DNA of 51,575 nucleotides from NCBI GenBank assembly GCA_023151315.1, contig JAKLJE010000018.1, forward strand, positions 40,001-91,575, written 5' to 3'. The notes beneath the pieces were generated by a model, which ran no database searches, was not told the DNA's origin, and saw only the letters and a program-made list of their open reading frames with translations. Below, one piece after another: positions 1-9,139 of this stretch. Origin of the DNA: Bacteroidia bacterium (GTDB lineage: Bacteria > Bacteroidota > Bacteroidia > Palsa-965). Both the position numbers and the translations under genes were made by a program. Position 1 is the first letter of the stretch, and each line of letters starts with the position of its first letter.

Positions 1-840
1 CTGGGATTGAAACCTGTTTTGGTTGATGTCTATCCGGACACTTTCGACATCAATGTAGAGGCAATTGAAAAAGCGATTACACCAAATACCAAAGCTATAG
101 TTCCTGTTCACTTGTTCGGCCAATGTGCAGACATGGAGCGTATTCTTGCCGTTGCGAAAAAGCACAATCTTTTCGTGATTGAAGATACCGCACAGGCTAT
201 CGGTGCAGATTACACTTTCAGTGACGGTCGCGTTGCGAAAGCAGGAACAATGGGTGATGTAGGCTGTACCTCATTCTTCCCTTCGAAGAATCTCGGTTGT
301 TTCGGTGATGGCGGAGCGATGTACACTAACAGTGACGATCTCGCAGCGAAGATGCAGATGATTGCGAATCATGGTCAGAGTGTACAGTACTACCACGACA
401 GCATTGGAGTGAACTCGCGACTTGACAGTATTCAGGCAGCTATTCTCCGCATTAAACTACGTCATCTTGATAATTATGCAGCAGCACGAAACAAAGCGGC
501 TGATTACTACGACAAGGCATTTGCGGGTCATCCAAAATTGAAGACTCCGAAGCGTGCGAAGAATACCAATCACGTTTTTCATCAGTACACCCTGCAGTTG
601 AGCGGAGCTGATCGCAGTGCATTGAAAGATTTCCTCGCTAAGAAGGAAATTCCAATGATGATTTACTACCCGGTTCCATTGCATCTGCAGAAAGCCTATC
701 TCGATCCACGTTACAAGCAAGGCGATTTCCCTGTAACAGAGCAATTGTGTTCAAGTGTGTTTTCATTGCCAATGCACACGGAGCTGGACGAAGAAACTTT
801 GAAGTACATAACCGACTCTGTTAAGGAGTTTTTAAAATAA
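1..840 (+). CDS. WbpE/DegT-family sugar aminotransferase (5' end outside window)
   Basis: PLP-dependent aminotransferase of the DegT/DnrJ/EryC1/StrS family. The frame is open from base 1, so the N-terminus is missing; about 279 residues remain of a usual 360-390. The Schiff-base lysine is in TSFFPSKNLGCFGDGG (about residue 96 counted from base 1), and VIEDTAQAIGA is the typical PLP-contact strand. The nearby WbpB-, WbpD- and WbpO/TviB-like genes indicate that it transaminates a UDP-3-keto-N-acetylhexosaminuronate at C3, as WbpE does. It is 9 bases from ugd and is probably co-transcribed with it. The family is certain; the substrate is inferred from neighbours. Confidence 0.88.
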   Translation: MGLKPVLVDVYPDTFDINVEAIEKAITPNTKAIVPVHLFGQCADMERILAVAKKHNLFVIEDTAQAIGADYTFSDGRVAKAGTMGDVGCTSFFPSKNLGCFGDGGAMYTNSDDLAAKMQMIANHGQSVQYYHDSIGVNSRLDSIQAAILRIKLRHLDNYAAARNKAADYYDKAFAGHPKLKTPKRAKNTNHVFHQYTLQLSGADRSALKDFLAKKEIPMMIYYPVPLHLQKAYLDPRYKQGDFPVTEQLCSSVFSLPMHTELDEETLKYITDSVKEFLK

Positions 841-849
841 ACTGACTTT

Positions 850-2166
850 ATGAATATTGCAGTTGTAGGAACAGGGTATGTTGGCCTCGTTACCGGAACA
901 TGTCTTGCGGAAACCGGCAATCACGTTATCTGCGTGGATATTGACGAAATGAAAGTTGAAAAGATGCGAAGCGGGATCATTCCGATTTATGAGCCGCATC
1001 TCGATGTTCTTTTCGAACGGAATATCAAGCAGGGAAGATTGAAGTTTACAACCAATCTTTCAGAAGCAGTTGAGAAAGCAACATTGATTTTCCTCGCACT
1101 GCCGACACCTCCCGGAGAAGACGGATCAGCTGATCTTTCTTATGTGCTTGGAGTGGCCGAGAATCTGGGTAAAATCATTACAGATTACAAAGTAATCATT
1201 GATAAGTCAACAGTTCCGGTTGGAACTGCAGACAAGGTTCATGCTGCTGTTGCGAAGAATGCGAAAGTGGAATTTGATGTTGTTTCGAATCCCGAGTTTC
1301 TGCGTGAAGGATTTGCTGTTGATGACTTCCTGAAGCCTGATCGCGTTGTGATCGGAACCTCCAGTGAACGTGCCCGCAAGTTAATGGAAGAACTGTACAA
1401 GCCTTATGTACGTCAAGGGAATCCGATAATTTTCATGGATGAGAAATCAGCTGAGTTGACGAAGTACGCTGCCAATGCGTTCCTCGCAACTAAGATTACA
1501 TTCATGAATGAAATTGCAAATCTCTGTGAGAAAGTCGGAGCTGATGTTGACAAGGTGCGAATCGGAATCGGTAGTGATGACCGTATCGGGAAGCGATTCC
1601 TGTTTCCTGGCATCGGTTACGGCGGAAGTTGTTTTCCGAAAGACGTGCAAGCACTCGCCAAATCCGCTTCTGAAGTTAATTCGGACATGAAGATTTTGAA
1701 GTCAGTAATGGAAGTGAATGAATCGCAGAAAACCATTATTGTTCCGAAAGTTCGTGCTTACTTCAACAACAATCTGGAAGGAAAGAAAATTGCGATTTGG
1801 GGATTGGCATTCAAGCCGGATACAGATGATATTCGTGAGGCTCCCGCGCTCTACATTATCAAAGAACTGCAGGCAGCCGGAGCAAGTGTAGCTGCTTACG
1901 ATCCGGAAGCGATGAATAACGTAGCCAAAATCTATTCTGACGGTTCAGTATCATTCGGAATTGACGAGTACGCTGTTCTGGAAAATGCTGACGCATTGAT
2001 TATTTGCACAGAATGGAGTTTATTCCGTACGCCGGATTTTGCAAAAATGAAAAAGTTGTTGCGTCGCCCTGCAATATTTGATGGCCGTAACCTTTACGGT
2101 TTGGATCAGATGCAGGAAAACGGATTTTATTATGTGAGTATAGGCCGAGCGGTGGTTGAAAATTAA
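850..2166 (+). CDS. ugd: UDP-glucose 6-dehydrogenase
   Basis: Oxidises UDP-glucose to UDP-glucuronate with two NAD+ in the cytoplasm. The 438-residue protein has the normal length for the family. It begins with the Rossmann motif VVGTGYVGL (residues 5-13), has the [15 protein letters not shown] strand near 83-97, and carries the catalytic cysteine in [10 protein letters not shown] (Cys261). The C-terminal UDP-binding domain includes the [12 protein letters not shown] motif. The downstream gene is a UDP-glucuronate decarboxylase 8 bases away, so the likely joint product is UDP-xylose. It differs from the second dehydrogenase at 5291, which belongs to the N-acetylhexosamine branch. Confidence 0.95.
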   Translation: MNIAVVGTGYVGLVTGTCLAETGNHVICVDIDEMKVEKMRSGIIPIYEPHLDVLFERNIKQGRLKFTTNLSEAVEKATLIFLALPTPPGEDGSADLSYVLGVAENLGKIITDYKVIIDKSTVPVGTADKVHAAVAKNAKVEFDVVSNPEFLREGFAVDDFLKPDRVVIGTSSERARKLMEELYKPYVRQGNPIIFMDEKSAELTKYAANAFLATKITFMNEIANLCEKVGADVDKVRIGIGSDDRIGKRFLFPGIGYGGSCFPKDVQALAKSASEVNSDMKILKSVMEVNESQKTIIVPKVRAYFNNNLEGKKIAIWGLAFKPDTDDIREAPALYIIKELQAAGASVAAYDPEAMNNVAKIYSDGSVSFGIDEYAVLENADALIICTEWSLFRTPDFAKMKKLLRRPAIFDGRNLYGLDQMQENGFYYVSIGRAVVEN

Positions 2167-2174
2167 ATGCTGAT

Positions 2175-3161
2175 ATGAAATCGAAGAAGCGTGTATTGAT
2201 TACCGGTGCTGCCGGATTTTTAGGTTCACATCTGTGTGATCGTTTCATTGCAGAGGGTTGTCATGTGATTGGCATGGACAATCTCATTACCGGAGATCTG
2301 AAAAATATTGAACACCTGATGAAGCTTGAGAACTTCGAGTTTTACCATCACGATGTGTCCAAATTTGTTTTCGTTCCCGGCGAGTTGGATTACATTCTGC
2401 ATTTCGCGTCTCCTGCATCACCGATTGACTATCTGAAGATTCCGATTCAGACGTTGAAAGTTTCTTCATTGGGAACGCACAATCTTTTGGGTCTTGCGAG
2501 GGTGAAGAAGGCGCGAATTCTTGTTGCCTCTACTTCTGAAGTATACGGAGATCCGACGGTTCATCCGCAGAAGGAATCGTATTGGGGAAATGTGAATCCG
2601 ATCGGACCACGCGGTGTTTATGATGAAGCGAAACGATTCATGGAAGCAATAACCATGGCGTATCACACATATCACGGAGTGGAAACACGAATTGTCAGAA
2701 TTTTCAATACATATGGCCCGCGCATGCGACTCAATGATGGCCGAGTACTTCCTGCATTCATAGGACAGGCACTGCGTGGAGAAGATCTCACGATTTTCGG
2801 AGACGGATCGCAGACTCGTTCATTCTGTTACGTGGATGATCTGGTAGAAGGAATTTATCGCTTGCTTATGAGCGATTATGCCGGACCTGTGAACGTGGGA
2901 AATCCTCAGGAAATTACAATTAAAGATTTCGCTGAAGAGATTATTAAGTTGACCGGAACGAAGCAGAAAGTTGTTTACCACGAGTTGCCTGTTGATGATC
3001 CTAAGCAGCGACAACCTGATATTACATTGGCGAAAGAAATCCTGAAGTGGGAACCTAAAATTGATCGTGCGGAAGGGTTGAAGCGTACTTATGCATACTT
3101 CAAAACTTTGAGTTCTGAAGAATTGAATAAAAAAGAACATCGCGAATTCACCAAGCAATGA
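2175..3161 (+). CDS. UDP-glucuronate decarboxylase (UDP-xylose synthase), extended SDR
   Basis: NAD-dependent extended short-chain dehydrogenase, 328 residues. The nucleotide motif TGAAGFLG is at residues 10-17, the catalytic Ser/Thr lies in ASTSEVYG (118-125) and the YxxxK pair is Tyr149/Lys153 in [30 protein letters not shown] and [18 protein letters not shown] are characteristic of the UXS branch, which converts UDP-glucuronate to UDP-xylose. The position directly after ugd, the supplier of its substrate, supports this. Its stop overlaps the next start (ATGA). A 4,6-dehydratase or epimerase role is less likely from these motifs. Confidence 0.9.
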   Translation: MKSKKRVLITGAAGFLGSHLCDRFIAEGCHVIGMDNLITGDLKNIEHLMKLENFEFYHHDVSKFVFVPGELDYILHFASPASPIDYLKIPIQTLKVSSLGTHNLLGLARVKKARILVASTSEVYGDPTVHPQKESYWGNVNPIGPRGVYDEAKRFMEAITMAYHTYHGVETRIVRIFNTYGPRMRLNDGRVLPAFIGQALRGEDLTIFGDGSQTRSFCYVDDLVEGIYRLLMSDYAGPVNVGNPQEITIKDFAEEIIKLTGTKQKVVYHELPVDDPKQRQPDITLAKEILKWEPKIDRAEGLKRTYAYFKTLSSEELNKKEHREFTKQ

Positions 3162-3568
3162 GCTCCTTTCCTGAGCATTTCGAGTTGAAGTTTCCGCTGG
3201 CAACGATCACGCTGGCAGGAGATATTGTTACGATCGCAATGCAACCCGGAGAGAAGATCACACTCGATGCGGTGAAGGATATGTACCGCAAATCCAATGA
3301 AGAATTGCGTGGTAAGCGAGTGGCTGTGATTCTTGATGCCAGAAAGACACCGCTGATTTCCTATCCGGAATCCGTTCTCAAATACGCCGCTGATAATGAA
3401 CATTCGCACAAAGAGGCCGCATACGCGATTCTCATTGACGGAGTGGGTCAGAAGCTGATGGCTGGATTCTATCTGAATCTGAACAAACCTAAAACACCAA
3501 CAAGGGTATTTACAGATATGGAAGAAGCTTTATCCTGGCTCAGGGAAATGCTTGGTTCCAAGACCTGA
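3158..3568 (+). CDS. Small STAS/SpoIIAA-like protein (DUF7793-like), unknown role
   Basis: A 136-residue cytoplasmic protein with no signal peptide or membrane segment. It shows an alternating beta/alpha pattern: strands near residues 14-28 and 52-60 (VAVILDAR), then helices, ending in an [13 protein letters not shown] helix. This resembles the SpoIIAA/STAS-like fold of small Bacteroidota proteins annotated DUF7793; I assign that from memory of the pattern and not from a search. Its start overlaps the UXS stop by 4 bases (ATGA), so the two are translationally coupled inside the sugar operon. There are no catalytic residues I recognise. Confidence 0.7.
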   Translation: MSSFPEHFELKFPLATITLAGDIVTIAMQPGEKITLDAVKDMYRKSNEELRGKRVAVILDARKTPLISYPESVLKYAADNEHSHKEAAYAILIDGVGQKLMAGFYLNLNKPKTPTRVFTDMEEALSWLREMLGSKT

Positions 3569-3657
3569 TTCCTTCACCTCTTTAACGGAGTTTTGCAGTG
3601 TCACTGACCTTCAGTTCAGGGCGAATTGGCTATCTTCGTCCTCTGAAATAGTACCGT

Positions 3658-4236
3658 ATGAACAACTCATATTTTGTGCATCCTTCGGCAATTGTTGATG
3701 AAGGTTGTAATATCGGATCAGGAACCAAAATCTGGCATTTCTCCCACATTATGACAGGCTGTGTTATTGGCGAGAATTGTAATATTGGACAGAATGTTGT
3801 GATTTCGCCTGAAGTTGTTCTCGGACGCAATGTTAAGATTCAGAACAACGTATCGCTGTATACAGGTGTAACCTGCGGCGATGATGTATTCCTCGGACCT
3901 TCCTGTGTTTTTACGAACGTAACCAATCCACGCAGTGCAGTGAACCGTCGGGGACAATATTCTAAAACACATGTTGGAAACGGAGCGAGTATCGGTGCCA
4001 ATGCCACGATTGTATGCGGACATGATATCGGAGAGTTCGCTTTTATCGGCGCAGGGGCAGTTGTAACGAAGAATGTACCGCCATACGCTTTGCTCGTTGG
4101 TAATCCTGCGAAACAGATCGGATGGATGAGTGAATTCGGGCATCGATTGACATTCGATAAGGATGGCATTGCTGTTTGTCCTGAATCAAAACAGAAATAC
4201 AAATTAGAAAACGGAGCCGTAACTAAAATCGGCTAA
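3658..4236 (+). CDS. WbpD-like UDP-2-acetamido-3-amino-uronate N-acetyltransferase
   Basis: Left-handed beta-helix acetyltransferase of 192 residues. Hexapeptide repeats run from about residue 8 to 150. The segment [20 protein letters not shown], then [14 protein letters not shown] and GANATIVCG, is the WbpD signature, and [19 protein letters not shown] closes the domain. WbpD acetylates the 3-amino group made by WbpE, giving UDP-2,3-diacetamido-2,3-dideoxy-glucuronate. The aminotransferase is at 1-840 and the WbpB-like oxidoreductase follows after 5 bases. A -7-like box (TATCTTCG, 3631-3638) 19 bases upstream could give a separate transcript with a short leader. Confidence 0.9.
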   Translation: MNNSYFVHPSAIVDEGCNIGSGTKIWHFSHIMTGCVIGENCNIGQNVVISPEVVLGRNVKIQNNVSLYTGVTCGDDVFLGPSCVFTNVTNPRSAVNRRGQYSKTHVGNGASIGANATIVCGHDIGEFAFIGAGAVVTKNVPPYALLVGNPAKQIGWMSEFGHRLTFDKDGIAVCPESKQKYKLENGAVTKIG

Positions 4237-4241
4237 GGAAT

Positions 4242-5264
4242 ATGAGTATCAAGTTCGCAGTTATCGGTCAGGGACATATCGGGAAACGACATGCAGAAAT
4301 GGTTCGTCGCAGTTCAGGCGGGCAGCTTGTTGCAGTTTGTGATGTTCTTCCCAAGGAAAAGACCGGAAATGAAAACATTACTGAAACGTATTACACTTCC
4401 GCTGAAGAAATGTTGAAGTCTCATCCTGAGATCGAAGTGGTGAATGTCTGCACTCCGAACGGATTGCATGCGAGTCAATCATTAATGTCGTTGTCAGCCG
4501 GAAAGCACGTTGTGGTAGAAAAGCCAATGGCATTGCGCCGTCAGGATTGCGAACAGATTGTGTACAAAGCATTGCAGATGCAGAAACAGATTTTCTGCGT
4601 TATGCAGAATCGATATTCACCTCCTTCCGTATGGTTGAAGAAAATTGTGGAAGAGAAAATCATCGGAGATGTTTACATGGTACAGTTGAATTGCTACTGG
4701 AACCGCGACGGACGTTATTACAAGTCCGGAGGGTGGAAGGGAACGCAGGAACTTGACGGAGGAACATTGTTCACGCAATTCTCACATTGGGTGGATTTGC
4801 TTTACTGGATATTCGGAGACATCACTGATATACAGGCGAAGTTTGCGGATTTCAATCACGCTGCAATGACTGAGTTTGAAGATTCCGGCTTTGTGAATTT
4901 TCGTTTTGTAAACGGAGGTATGGGAAGTATCAATTACTCCACAGCAGTTTGGGATAAGAATCTCGAAAGCAGTATTTCCGTTATCGGCAGCAAAGGCAGT
5001 GTGAAGGTTGGCGGTCAGTACATGGATCAGGTAGAGCATTGTCATATTCAGAATTACACAATGCCTGAGTTGGAAGAAACGGCGCCTGCTAATGACTACG
5101 GCGCGTATAAAGGTTCTGCCAACAATCATCATTTCATGATTCAGAATGTGATTGATGTGTTGAGCGGTAAGAATTCAATTACAACTAACGCACTTGAAGG
5201 AATGAAAGTGGTTGATATTATCGAACGCATATATTCGTTCAGAAAAGAAAATCGTAAATCCTAA
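4242..5264 (+). CDS. WbpB/WlbA-like UDP-N-acetylglucosaminuronate 3-dehydrogenase (Gfo/Idh/MocA)
   Basis: A 340-residue NAD-dependent oxidoreductase. The Rossmann start AVIGQGHIGKRH covers residues 6-17, and the family EKP motif is at 93-95 (Lys94). The CYWNRDGRYYKSGGWKGT stretch (151-168) and GGTLFTQFSHWVDLLYW (173-189, His182) match the WbpB/WlbA branch, which oxidises the C3 hydroxyl of UDP-GlcNAcA before transamination by WbpE. It sits between the WbpD-like transferase and the WbpO/TviB-like dehydrogenase that would make its substrate, so the pathway order is clear. The assignment is firm for the family and good for the substrate. Confidence 0.9.
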   Translation: MSIKFAVIGQGHIGKRHAEMVRRSSGGQLVAVCDVLPKEKTGNENITETYYTSAEEMLKSHPEIEVVNVCTPNGLHASQSLMSLSAGKHVVVEKPMALRRQDCEQIVYKALQMQKQIFCVMQNRYSPPSVWLKKIVEEKIIGDVYMVQLNCYWNRDGRYYKSGGWKGTQELDGGTLFTQFSHWVDLLYWIFGDITDIQAKFADFNHAAMTEFEDSGFVNFRFVNGGMGSINYSTAVWDKNLESSISVIGSKGSVKVGGQYMDQVEHCHIQNYTMPELEETAPANDYGAYKGSANNHHFMIQNVIDVLSGKNSITTNALEGMKVVDIIERIYSFRKENRKS

Positions 5265-5290
5265 TTATCAATAGAACAGCATCAATCAGG

Positions 5291-6583
5291 ATGGGCATTT
5301 ATAAAGATATTCTCAATAAGAAAGCTCCGATAGCCGTAATCGGTCTCGGGTATGTTGGATTGCCAATTGCACTCGCATTTGCACGTAAGGTGAAAGTCAT
5401 TGGCTTTGACATCAATGAAAAGCGCGTTGCAATGATGAAGAAGGGCATTGACCCTAGTCAGGAACTGACCAAATCAGATTTCAAGGATTGTGACATTACG
5501 TTCACGGCTTCGCTTGCCGAATTGAAGAAGGCGAAGTTCTTTATCGTAGCTGTTCCGACTCCGATTGATGAGCACAATCTGCCTGATCTGAAACCTTTGA
5601 TCGGCGCATCTACAACAGTTGGTAAATGCCTGAAGAAAGGCGATTACGTTGTATTTGAATCGACAGTTTATCCGGGTTGCACTGAGGAGGATTGTATTCC
5701 TGTTCTTGAGCGTGAATCAGGATTGAAGTTTGTGAAAGATTTTAAAGTAGGATATTCTCCTGAGCGCATCAATCCGGGAGATAAAGAACATACAATCACC
5801 AAGATTCTGAAAGTGGTTTCCGGTTGTGATGCTGAAAGCCTGGAGGAGATTGCAAAAACATACGAGATTATTGTTGAGCCGGGAACGCATCGTGCTTCTT
5901 CGATCAAAGTAGCAGAAGCTGCAAAGATTATTGAGAACACGCAGCGTGATGTGAACATTGCATTGATGAATGAACTGTCCATTATATTCAATAAGATGGG
6001 CATTAATACATACGATGTTCTGGCTGCGGCTGGAACGAAGTGGAACTTTCTGAAGTTTTCTCCCGGACTTGTTGGAGGACATTGCATCGGTGTGGATCCG
6101 TATTACCTGACACATAAGGCTGAGTCGTTGGGATATCATGCCCGCGTTATCAATTCAGGACGCTATGTGAACGACTCAATGGGATTCTATGTTGCCAAAA
6201 CTACCGTGAAGAAGATCATTGCTGCCGGAAGAAATATTTCGAAGTCGAAAGTATTGGTGATGGGAGCAACTTTCAAAGAGAATGTAAGCGACATCCGTAA
6301 TTCAAAAGTTGCAGACATTGTGAAGGAGTTGAAATCATTCGGAGTAGACGTTCATGTAGCTGACCCGCATGCTGATAGTGAAGAATTGAAGCATGAGTAT
6401 GGTTTCGGTTTGAACAAAATCGGAAAGGGATACAACGGAGTGATTGTTGCGGTGAACCATAAAGAGTACCTCGGACTTGATGAGAAGTATTTCACTTCTA
6501 TTCTGGATAAGAAAGGTGTTCTGGTTGACGTAAAAGGAATTTACAAGAACAGTATTAAAAAGCTTCAGTATTGGAGTTTGTAA
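5291..6583 (+). CDS. UDP-N-acetylhexosamine 6-dehydrogenase, WbpO/TviB-like
   Basis: A 430-residue nucleotide-sugar dehydrogenase that oxidises C6 of UDP-GlcNAc or UDP-GalNAc to the uronate. The NAD motif AVIGLGYVGLP lies at 15-25. VPTPIDEHNLPDL (89-101) and the catalytic SPGLVGGHCIGVDPYYL (Cys265) fit the WbpO/TviB group better than WbpA, which usually reads GIGGHCIPVDP. KENVSDIRNSKV marks the C-terminal substrate domain. It probably supplies UDP-GlcNAcA to the WbpB-like enzyme just upstream. Together with the WbpP/TviC-like epimerase at 8059 it could also make UDP-GalNAcA. Confidence 0.9.
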   Translation: MGIYKDILNKKAPIAVIGLGYVGLPIALAFARKVKVIGFDINEKRVAMMKKGIDPSQELTKSDFKDCDITFTASLAELKKAKFFIVAVPTPIDEHNLPDLKPLIGASTTVGKCLKKGDYVVFESTVYPGCTEEDCIPVLERESGLKFVKDFKVGYSPERINPGDKEHTITKILKVVSGCDAESLEEIAKTYEIIVEPGTHRASSIKVAEAAKIIENTQRDVNIALMNELSIIFNKMGINTYDVLAAAGTKWNFLKFSPGLVGGHCIGVDPYYLTHKAESLGYHARVINSGRYVNDSMGFYVAKTTVKKIIAAGRNISKSKVLVMGATFKENVSDIRNSKVADIVKELKSFGVDVHVADPHADSEELKHEYGFGLNKIGKGYNGVIVAVNHKEYLGLDEKYFTSILDKKGVLVDVKGIYKNSIKKLQYWSL

Positions 6584-6587
6584 TCGT

Positions 6588-6947
6588 ATGAGCGGATTTC
6601 AACTGCGCGAGGGAGAACGACTGCTGATTAATGCGCCATATTCGTTGTGGTGCATGACGGAAATGAAAAAAGTTCCGGGAACTCTGAAGGTGACGGGAGA
6701 ACGCGTAGTGTTTGAGAAACCTGAGCACGTTTACTTCAGTTTTCTGAAAGGACTTATTAAAGGACTTGGTTCAGTAGTGATTTTTGAAATCAAACGATCA
6801 GAGATCACGAACGCAGAGAAAATTGAAGTCGGCAAATCGAAGCGTTTGAAAATAGAAACGAAGTTTGAGCGACCCAAGATGTTTGAAAGTGTGAAAACGG
6901 AGAATATCATCGGTGAGCTCAGCAGAACAATAGTAAAACCAAAATAG
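6588..6947 (+). CDS. Small PH/GRAM-like domain protein, unknown role
   Basis: A 119-residue soluble protein with no signal peptide. It is mostly predicted beta strand followed by a C-terminal helix (NIIGELSRTIVKP). LREGERLLI, PGTLKVTGERVVFE and IFEIKRSEITNAEKI follow the rhythm of bacterial PH/GRAM-like domains (strand, TG.RvvF, then an i..I pattern). That is fold-level resemblance judged by eye. It lies 4 bases after the WbpO/TviB-like gene and 1 base before rmlB, so it is firmly inside the sugar operon, yet it has no enzyme motif. It could be a membrane-associated or regulatory accessory of polysaccharide synthesis. Confidence 0.7.
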   Translation: MSGFQLREGERLLINAPYSLWCMTEMKKVPGTLKVTGERVVFEKPEHVYFSFLKGLIKGLGSVVIFEIKRSEITNAEKIEVGKSKRLKIETKFERPKMFESVKTENIIGELSRTIVKPK

Positions 6948-6948
6948 G

Positions 6949-8001
6949 ATGATAAAAGTCCTGATTACCGGTGGCGCCGGCTTTATTGGTTCGCATGTGG
7001 TACGCCGGATGGTTAATTCCTATCCCCAGTATCATATTTTCAATCTGGATGCATTAACATATGCAGGTAATCTCGAAAACCTGAAGGATGTTGCATCGGC
7101 TGCGAATTACACTTTTGTAAAAGGAGATATTACAGATGCAGCTTTCGTGCAGAATCTTTTTGCTCAGCATGATTTTACCTATGTAATTCATCTTGCGGCT
7201 GAGTCGCATGTCGATCGTTCGATTTCTAATCCGATTGCTTTTGTGATGACGAATGTAGTTGGGACGGTGAATCTGTTGAATGCGGCAAAGCATGTGTGGA
7301 GTGGTAGTTTTGAGGGGCGTCGTTTTTATCATGTTTCTACTGATGAAGTTTACGGAGCGCTTGGTGAAACAGGTATGTTCACCGAAGAAACGAAGTACGA
7401 TCCGCATTCACCTTATTCGGCATCTAAGGCAAGTTCGGATCACTTTGTGCGTGCTTATCACGATACATACGGATTGCCGGTTGTGATTTCGAATTGCTCC
7501 AACAATTACGGTTCGCATCATTTTCCGGAGAAGTTAATTCCGCTTGCGATACATAACATTAAGAACAATAAACCTATTCCGGTTTACGGGAAAGGAGAGA
7601 ATGTTCGTGACTGGTTATGGGTGGAAGATCACGCGCGTGCGATTGATGTTATTCTGCACAAGGGGAAGAACGGAGAAACCTACAACATCGGCGGACACAA
7701 TGAGTGGAAGAATATTGACTTGATTCATTTGCTTTGCAAGATCATGGATAAGAAACTCGGACGTGCTCAAGGTGAATCTGCAAAGCTGATCACATTCGTA
7801 AAAGATCGTGCGGGTCACGACATGCGCTATGCAATTGATGCTACGAAACTGAAGAGCGATCTCGGTTGGGTTCCTTCATTGCAATTTGAAGAAGGATTGG
7901 AGAAAACAGTTGATTGGTATCTGAGCAATCAGGAATGGTTGGATCATGTAACAAGCGGCGAATACAAGAAATATTATACGGATCAATACGAGAAACGCTG
8001 A
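6949..8001 (+). CDS. rfbB: dTDP-glucose 4,6-dehydratase
   Basis: A 350-residue extended SDR that converts dTDP-glucose to dTDP-4-keto-6-deoxyglucose. TGGAGFIGSH is at residues 7-16, HLAAESHVDRS at 81-91, the catalytic Thr-Asp-Glu in VSTDEVYG (131-133) and the YxxxK pair Tyr156/Lys160 in SPYSASKA. SNCSNNYGSHHFPEKLIPL and the downstream VYGKGENVRDWLWVEDH are textbook RmlB. The partners RmlA, RmlC and RmlD are absent from the window, so the final deoxysugar (rhamnose or an amino-deoxysugar) is undetermined. Confidence 0.95.
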   Translation: MIKVLITGGAGFIGSHVVRRMVNSYPQYHIFNLDALTYAGNLENLKDVASAANYTFVKGDITDAAFVQNLFAQHDFTYVIHLAAESHVDRSISNPIAFVMTNVVGTVNLLNAAKHVWSGSFEGRRFYHVSTDEVYGALGETGMFTEETKYDPHSPYSASKASSDHFVRAYHDTYGLPVVISNCSNNYGSHHFPEKLIPLAIHNIKNNKPIPVYGKGENVRDWLWVEDHARAIDVILHKGKNGETYNIGGHNEWKNIDLIHLLCKIMDKKLGRAQGESAKLITFVKDRAGHDMRYAIDATKLKSDLGWVPSLQFEEGLEKTVDWYLSNQEWLDHVTSGEYKKYYTDQYEKR

Positions 8002-8009
8002 CCCGAGCG

Positions 8010-8041
8010 TTGCATTTCGGCTCCGCTCAGTCTTACGTTTA
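8010..8041 (+). promoter_or_regulatory. Candidate Bacteroidota promoter before the wbpP-like gene
   Basis: A TTG at 8010-8012, 21 bases, then TACGTTTA (8034-8041) approximates the Bacteroidota -33/-7 pattern (TTG, about 20 bases, TANNTTTG). Transcription would start near 8048, 11 bases before the ATG at 8059. The 57-base gap after rfbB would let the epimerase have its own promoter. This is motif-based only. Confidence 0.35.
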
Positions 8042-8058
8042 CCTGAATACAAATCTGC

Positions 8059-9045
8059 ATGTACGAAACTCCCTGGCACAAAAAAGATATTTCCTCGAAA
8101 CGGTTTCTCGTTACAGGTGGTGCTGGATTTATCGGGTCGCATTTAGTGGAATATTTACTCAAGCACAATGCTTCGGAAGTGCGTGTGTTGGATGATTTAT
8201 CTACAGGATTTATATCCAACATTAGTCTGTTCTCAGAGAATTCCAGGTTCAATTTCATTATGGGTTCCATTGTAGATCTCGATGAGTGCCGCAAAGCGTG
8301 TGAAGGTGTCGATTTCGTTCTTCATCACGCAGCGCTCGGTTCCGTGCCGCGTTCTATTGATAATCCGATTGCAACTCACGAGGTTAATGCAAACGGATTT
8401 CTGAATATGCTCGTTGCTGCGCGCGATGCAAAAGTTGATCGCTTTATTTATGCCAGTTCTTCCTCTGTGTACGGCGATAATACCGATTCGCCAAAGAAGG
8501 AGGAGAATGTCGGCCGTGCGCTTTCTCCTTACGCAGTGACAAAGAAGTTGAACGAGCAATACGCCGCGGTGTTTGCAGATCTTTATGGAATGAATGTTAT
8601 CGGTTTCCGATATTTCAACATCTTCGGACCTCGTCAAAGTCCGAATGGTGCTTATGCTGCGGCTATCCCGCTTTTCATTGAAGGATTGCTCAATAACAAG
8701 CCTGTGTATATTAACGGAGACGGATTGCAATCGCGCGATTTCACTTTTGTAAGCAACGTCGTTAAGGCCAATATGCTTGCGCTTTCTGCTCCTGCTGATA
8801 CGGTGCGCGGACAAGTATTCAATATTGCGGCAGGCGGTTCGACTTCTGTAATTGATATTTTCAATTCTTTGAAGAAATTTTCAGGTTCATCTCTTGCGCC
8901 AACTTTCAGAGAGGAACGTAAAGGAGAAATTCGGAATTCATGCGCGGATGTATCGAAAGCGAAGAATGCTATTGGTTATTCTGCAGAAGTTGAGTCAAAA
9001 AAAGGACTTGAATTGACCGTTGAATGGTTCAAATCAACGATTTAA
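8059..9045 (+). CDS. UDP-N-acetylglucosamine 4-epimerase, WbpP/TviC-like
   Basis: A 328-residue extended SDR that interconverts UDP-GlcNAc and UDP-GalNAc, or their uronates. The NAD motif TGGAGFIGSH sits at residues 19-28 after the N-terminal extension usual in WbpP. HHAALGSVPRSIDNPI (89-104), ASSSSVYGD (132-140), the YxxxK pair Tyr158/Lys162 and RYFNIFGPRQSPNGAYAA then INGDGLQSRDF are the WbpP/TviC signature. With the WbpO/TviB-like dehydrogenase at 5291 it could form UDP-GalNAcA. It is the last gene of the sugar cluster in this window. Confidence 0.9.
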   Translation: MYETPWHKKDISSKRFLVTGGAGFIGSHLVEYLLKHNASEVRVLDDLSTGFISNISLFSENSRFNFIMGSIVDLDECRKACEGVDFVLHHAALGSVPRSIDNPIATHEVNANGFLNMLVAARDAKVDRFIYASSSSVYGDNTDSPKKEENVGRALSPYAVTKKLNEQYAAVFADLYGMNVIGFRYFNIFGPRQSPNGAYAAAIPLFIEGLLNNKPVYINGDGLQSRDFTFVSNVVKANMLALSAPADTVRGQVFNIAAGGSTSVIDIFNSLKKFSGSSLAPTFREERKGEIRNSCADVSKAKNAIGYSAEVESKKGLELTVEWFKSTI

Positions 9046-9139
9046 ATTTTATCCACATCCGTTCATAATTTCTCCTTCTGTTTCAGACTCATTTTCGCTG
9101 TATGCTGGCTATTTTTAAGCCTCATTACAAATCGAAATT

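Noticed and set aside
3596-3625. Possible hairpin ACTGA-CCT-TCAGT after the small STAS-like gene
   Set aside because: The stem is only five base pairs and no T-run follows, so it is not a credible terminator.
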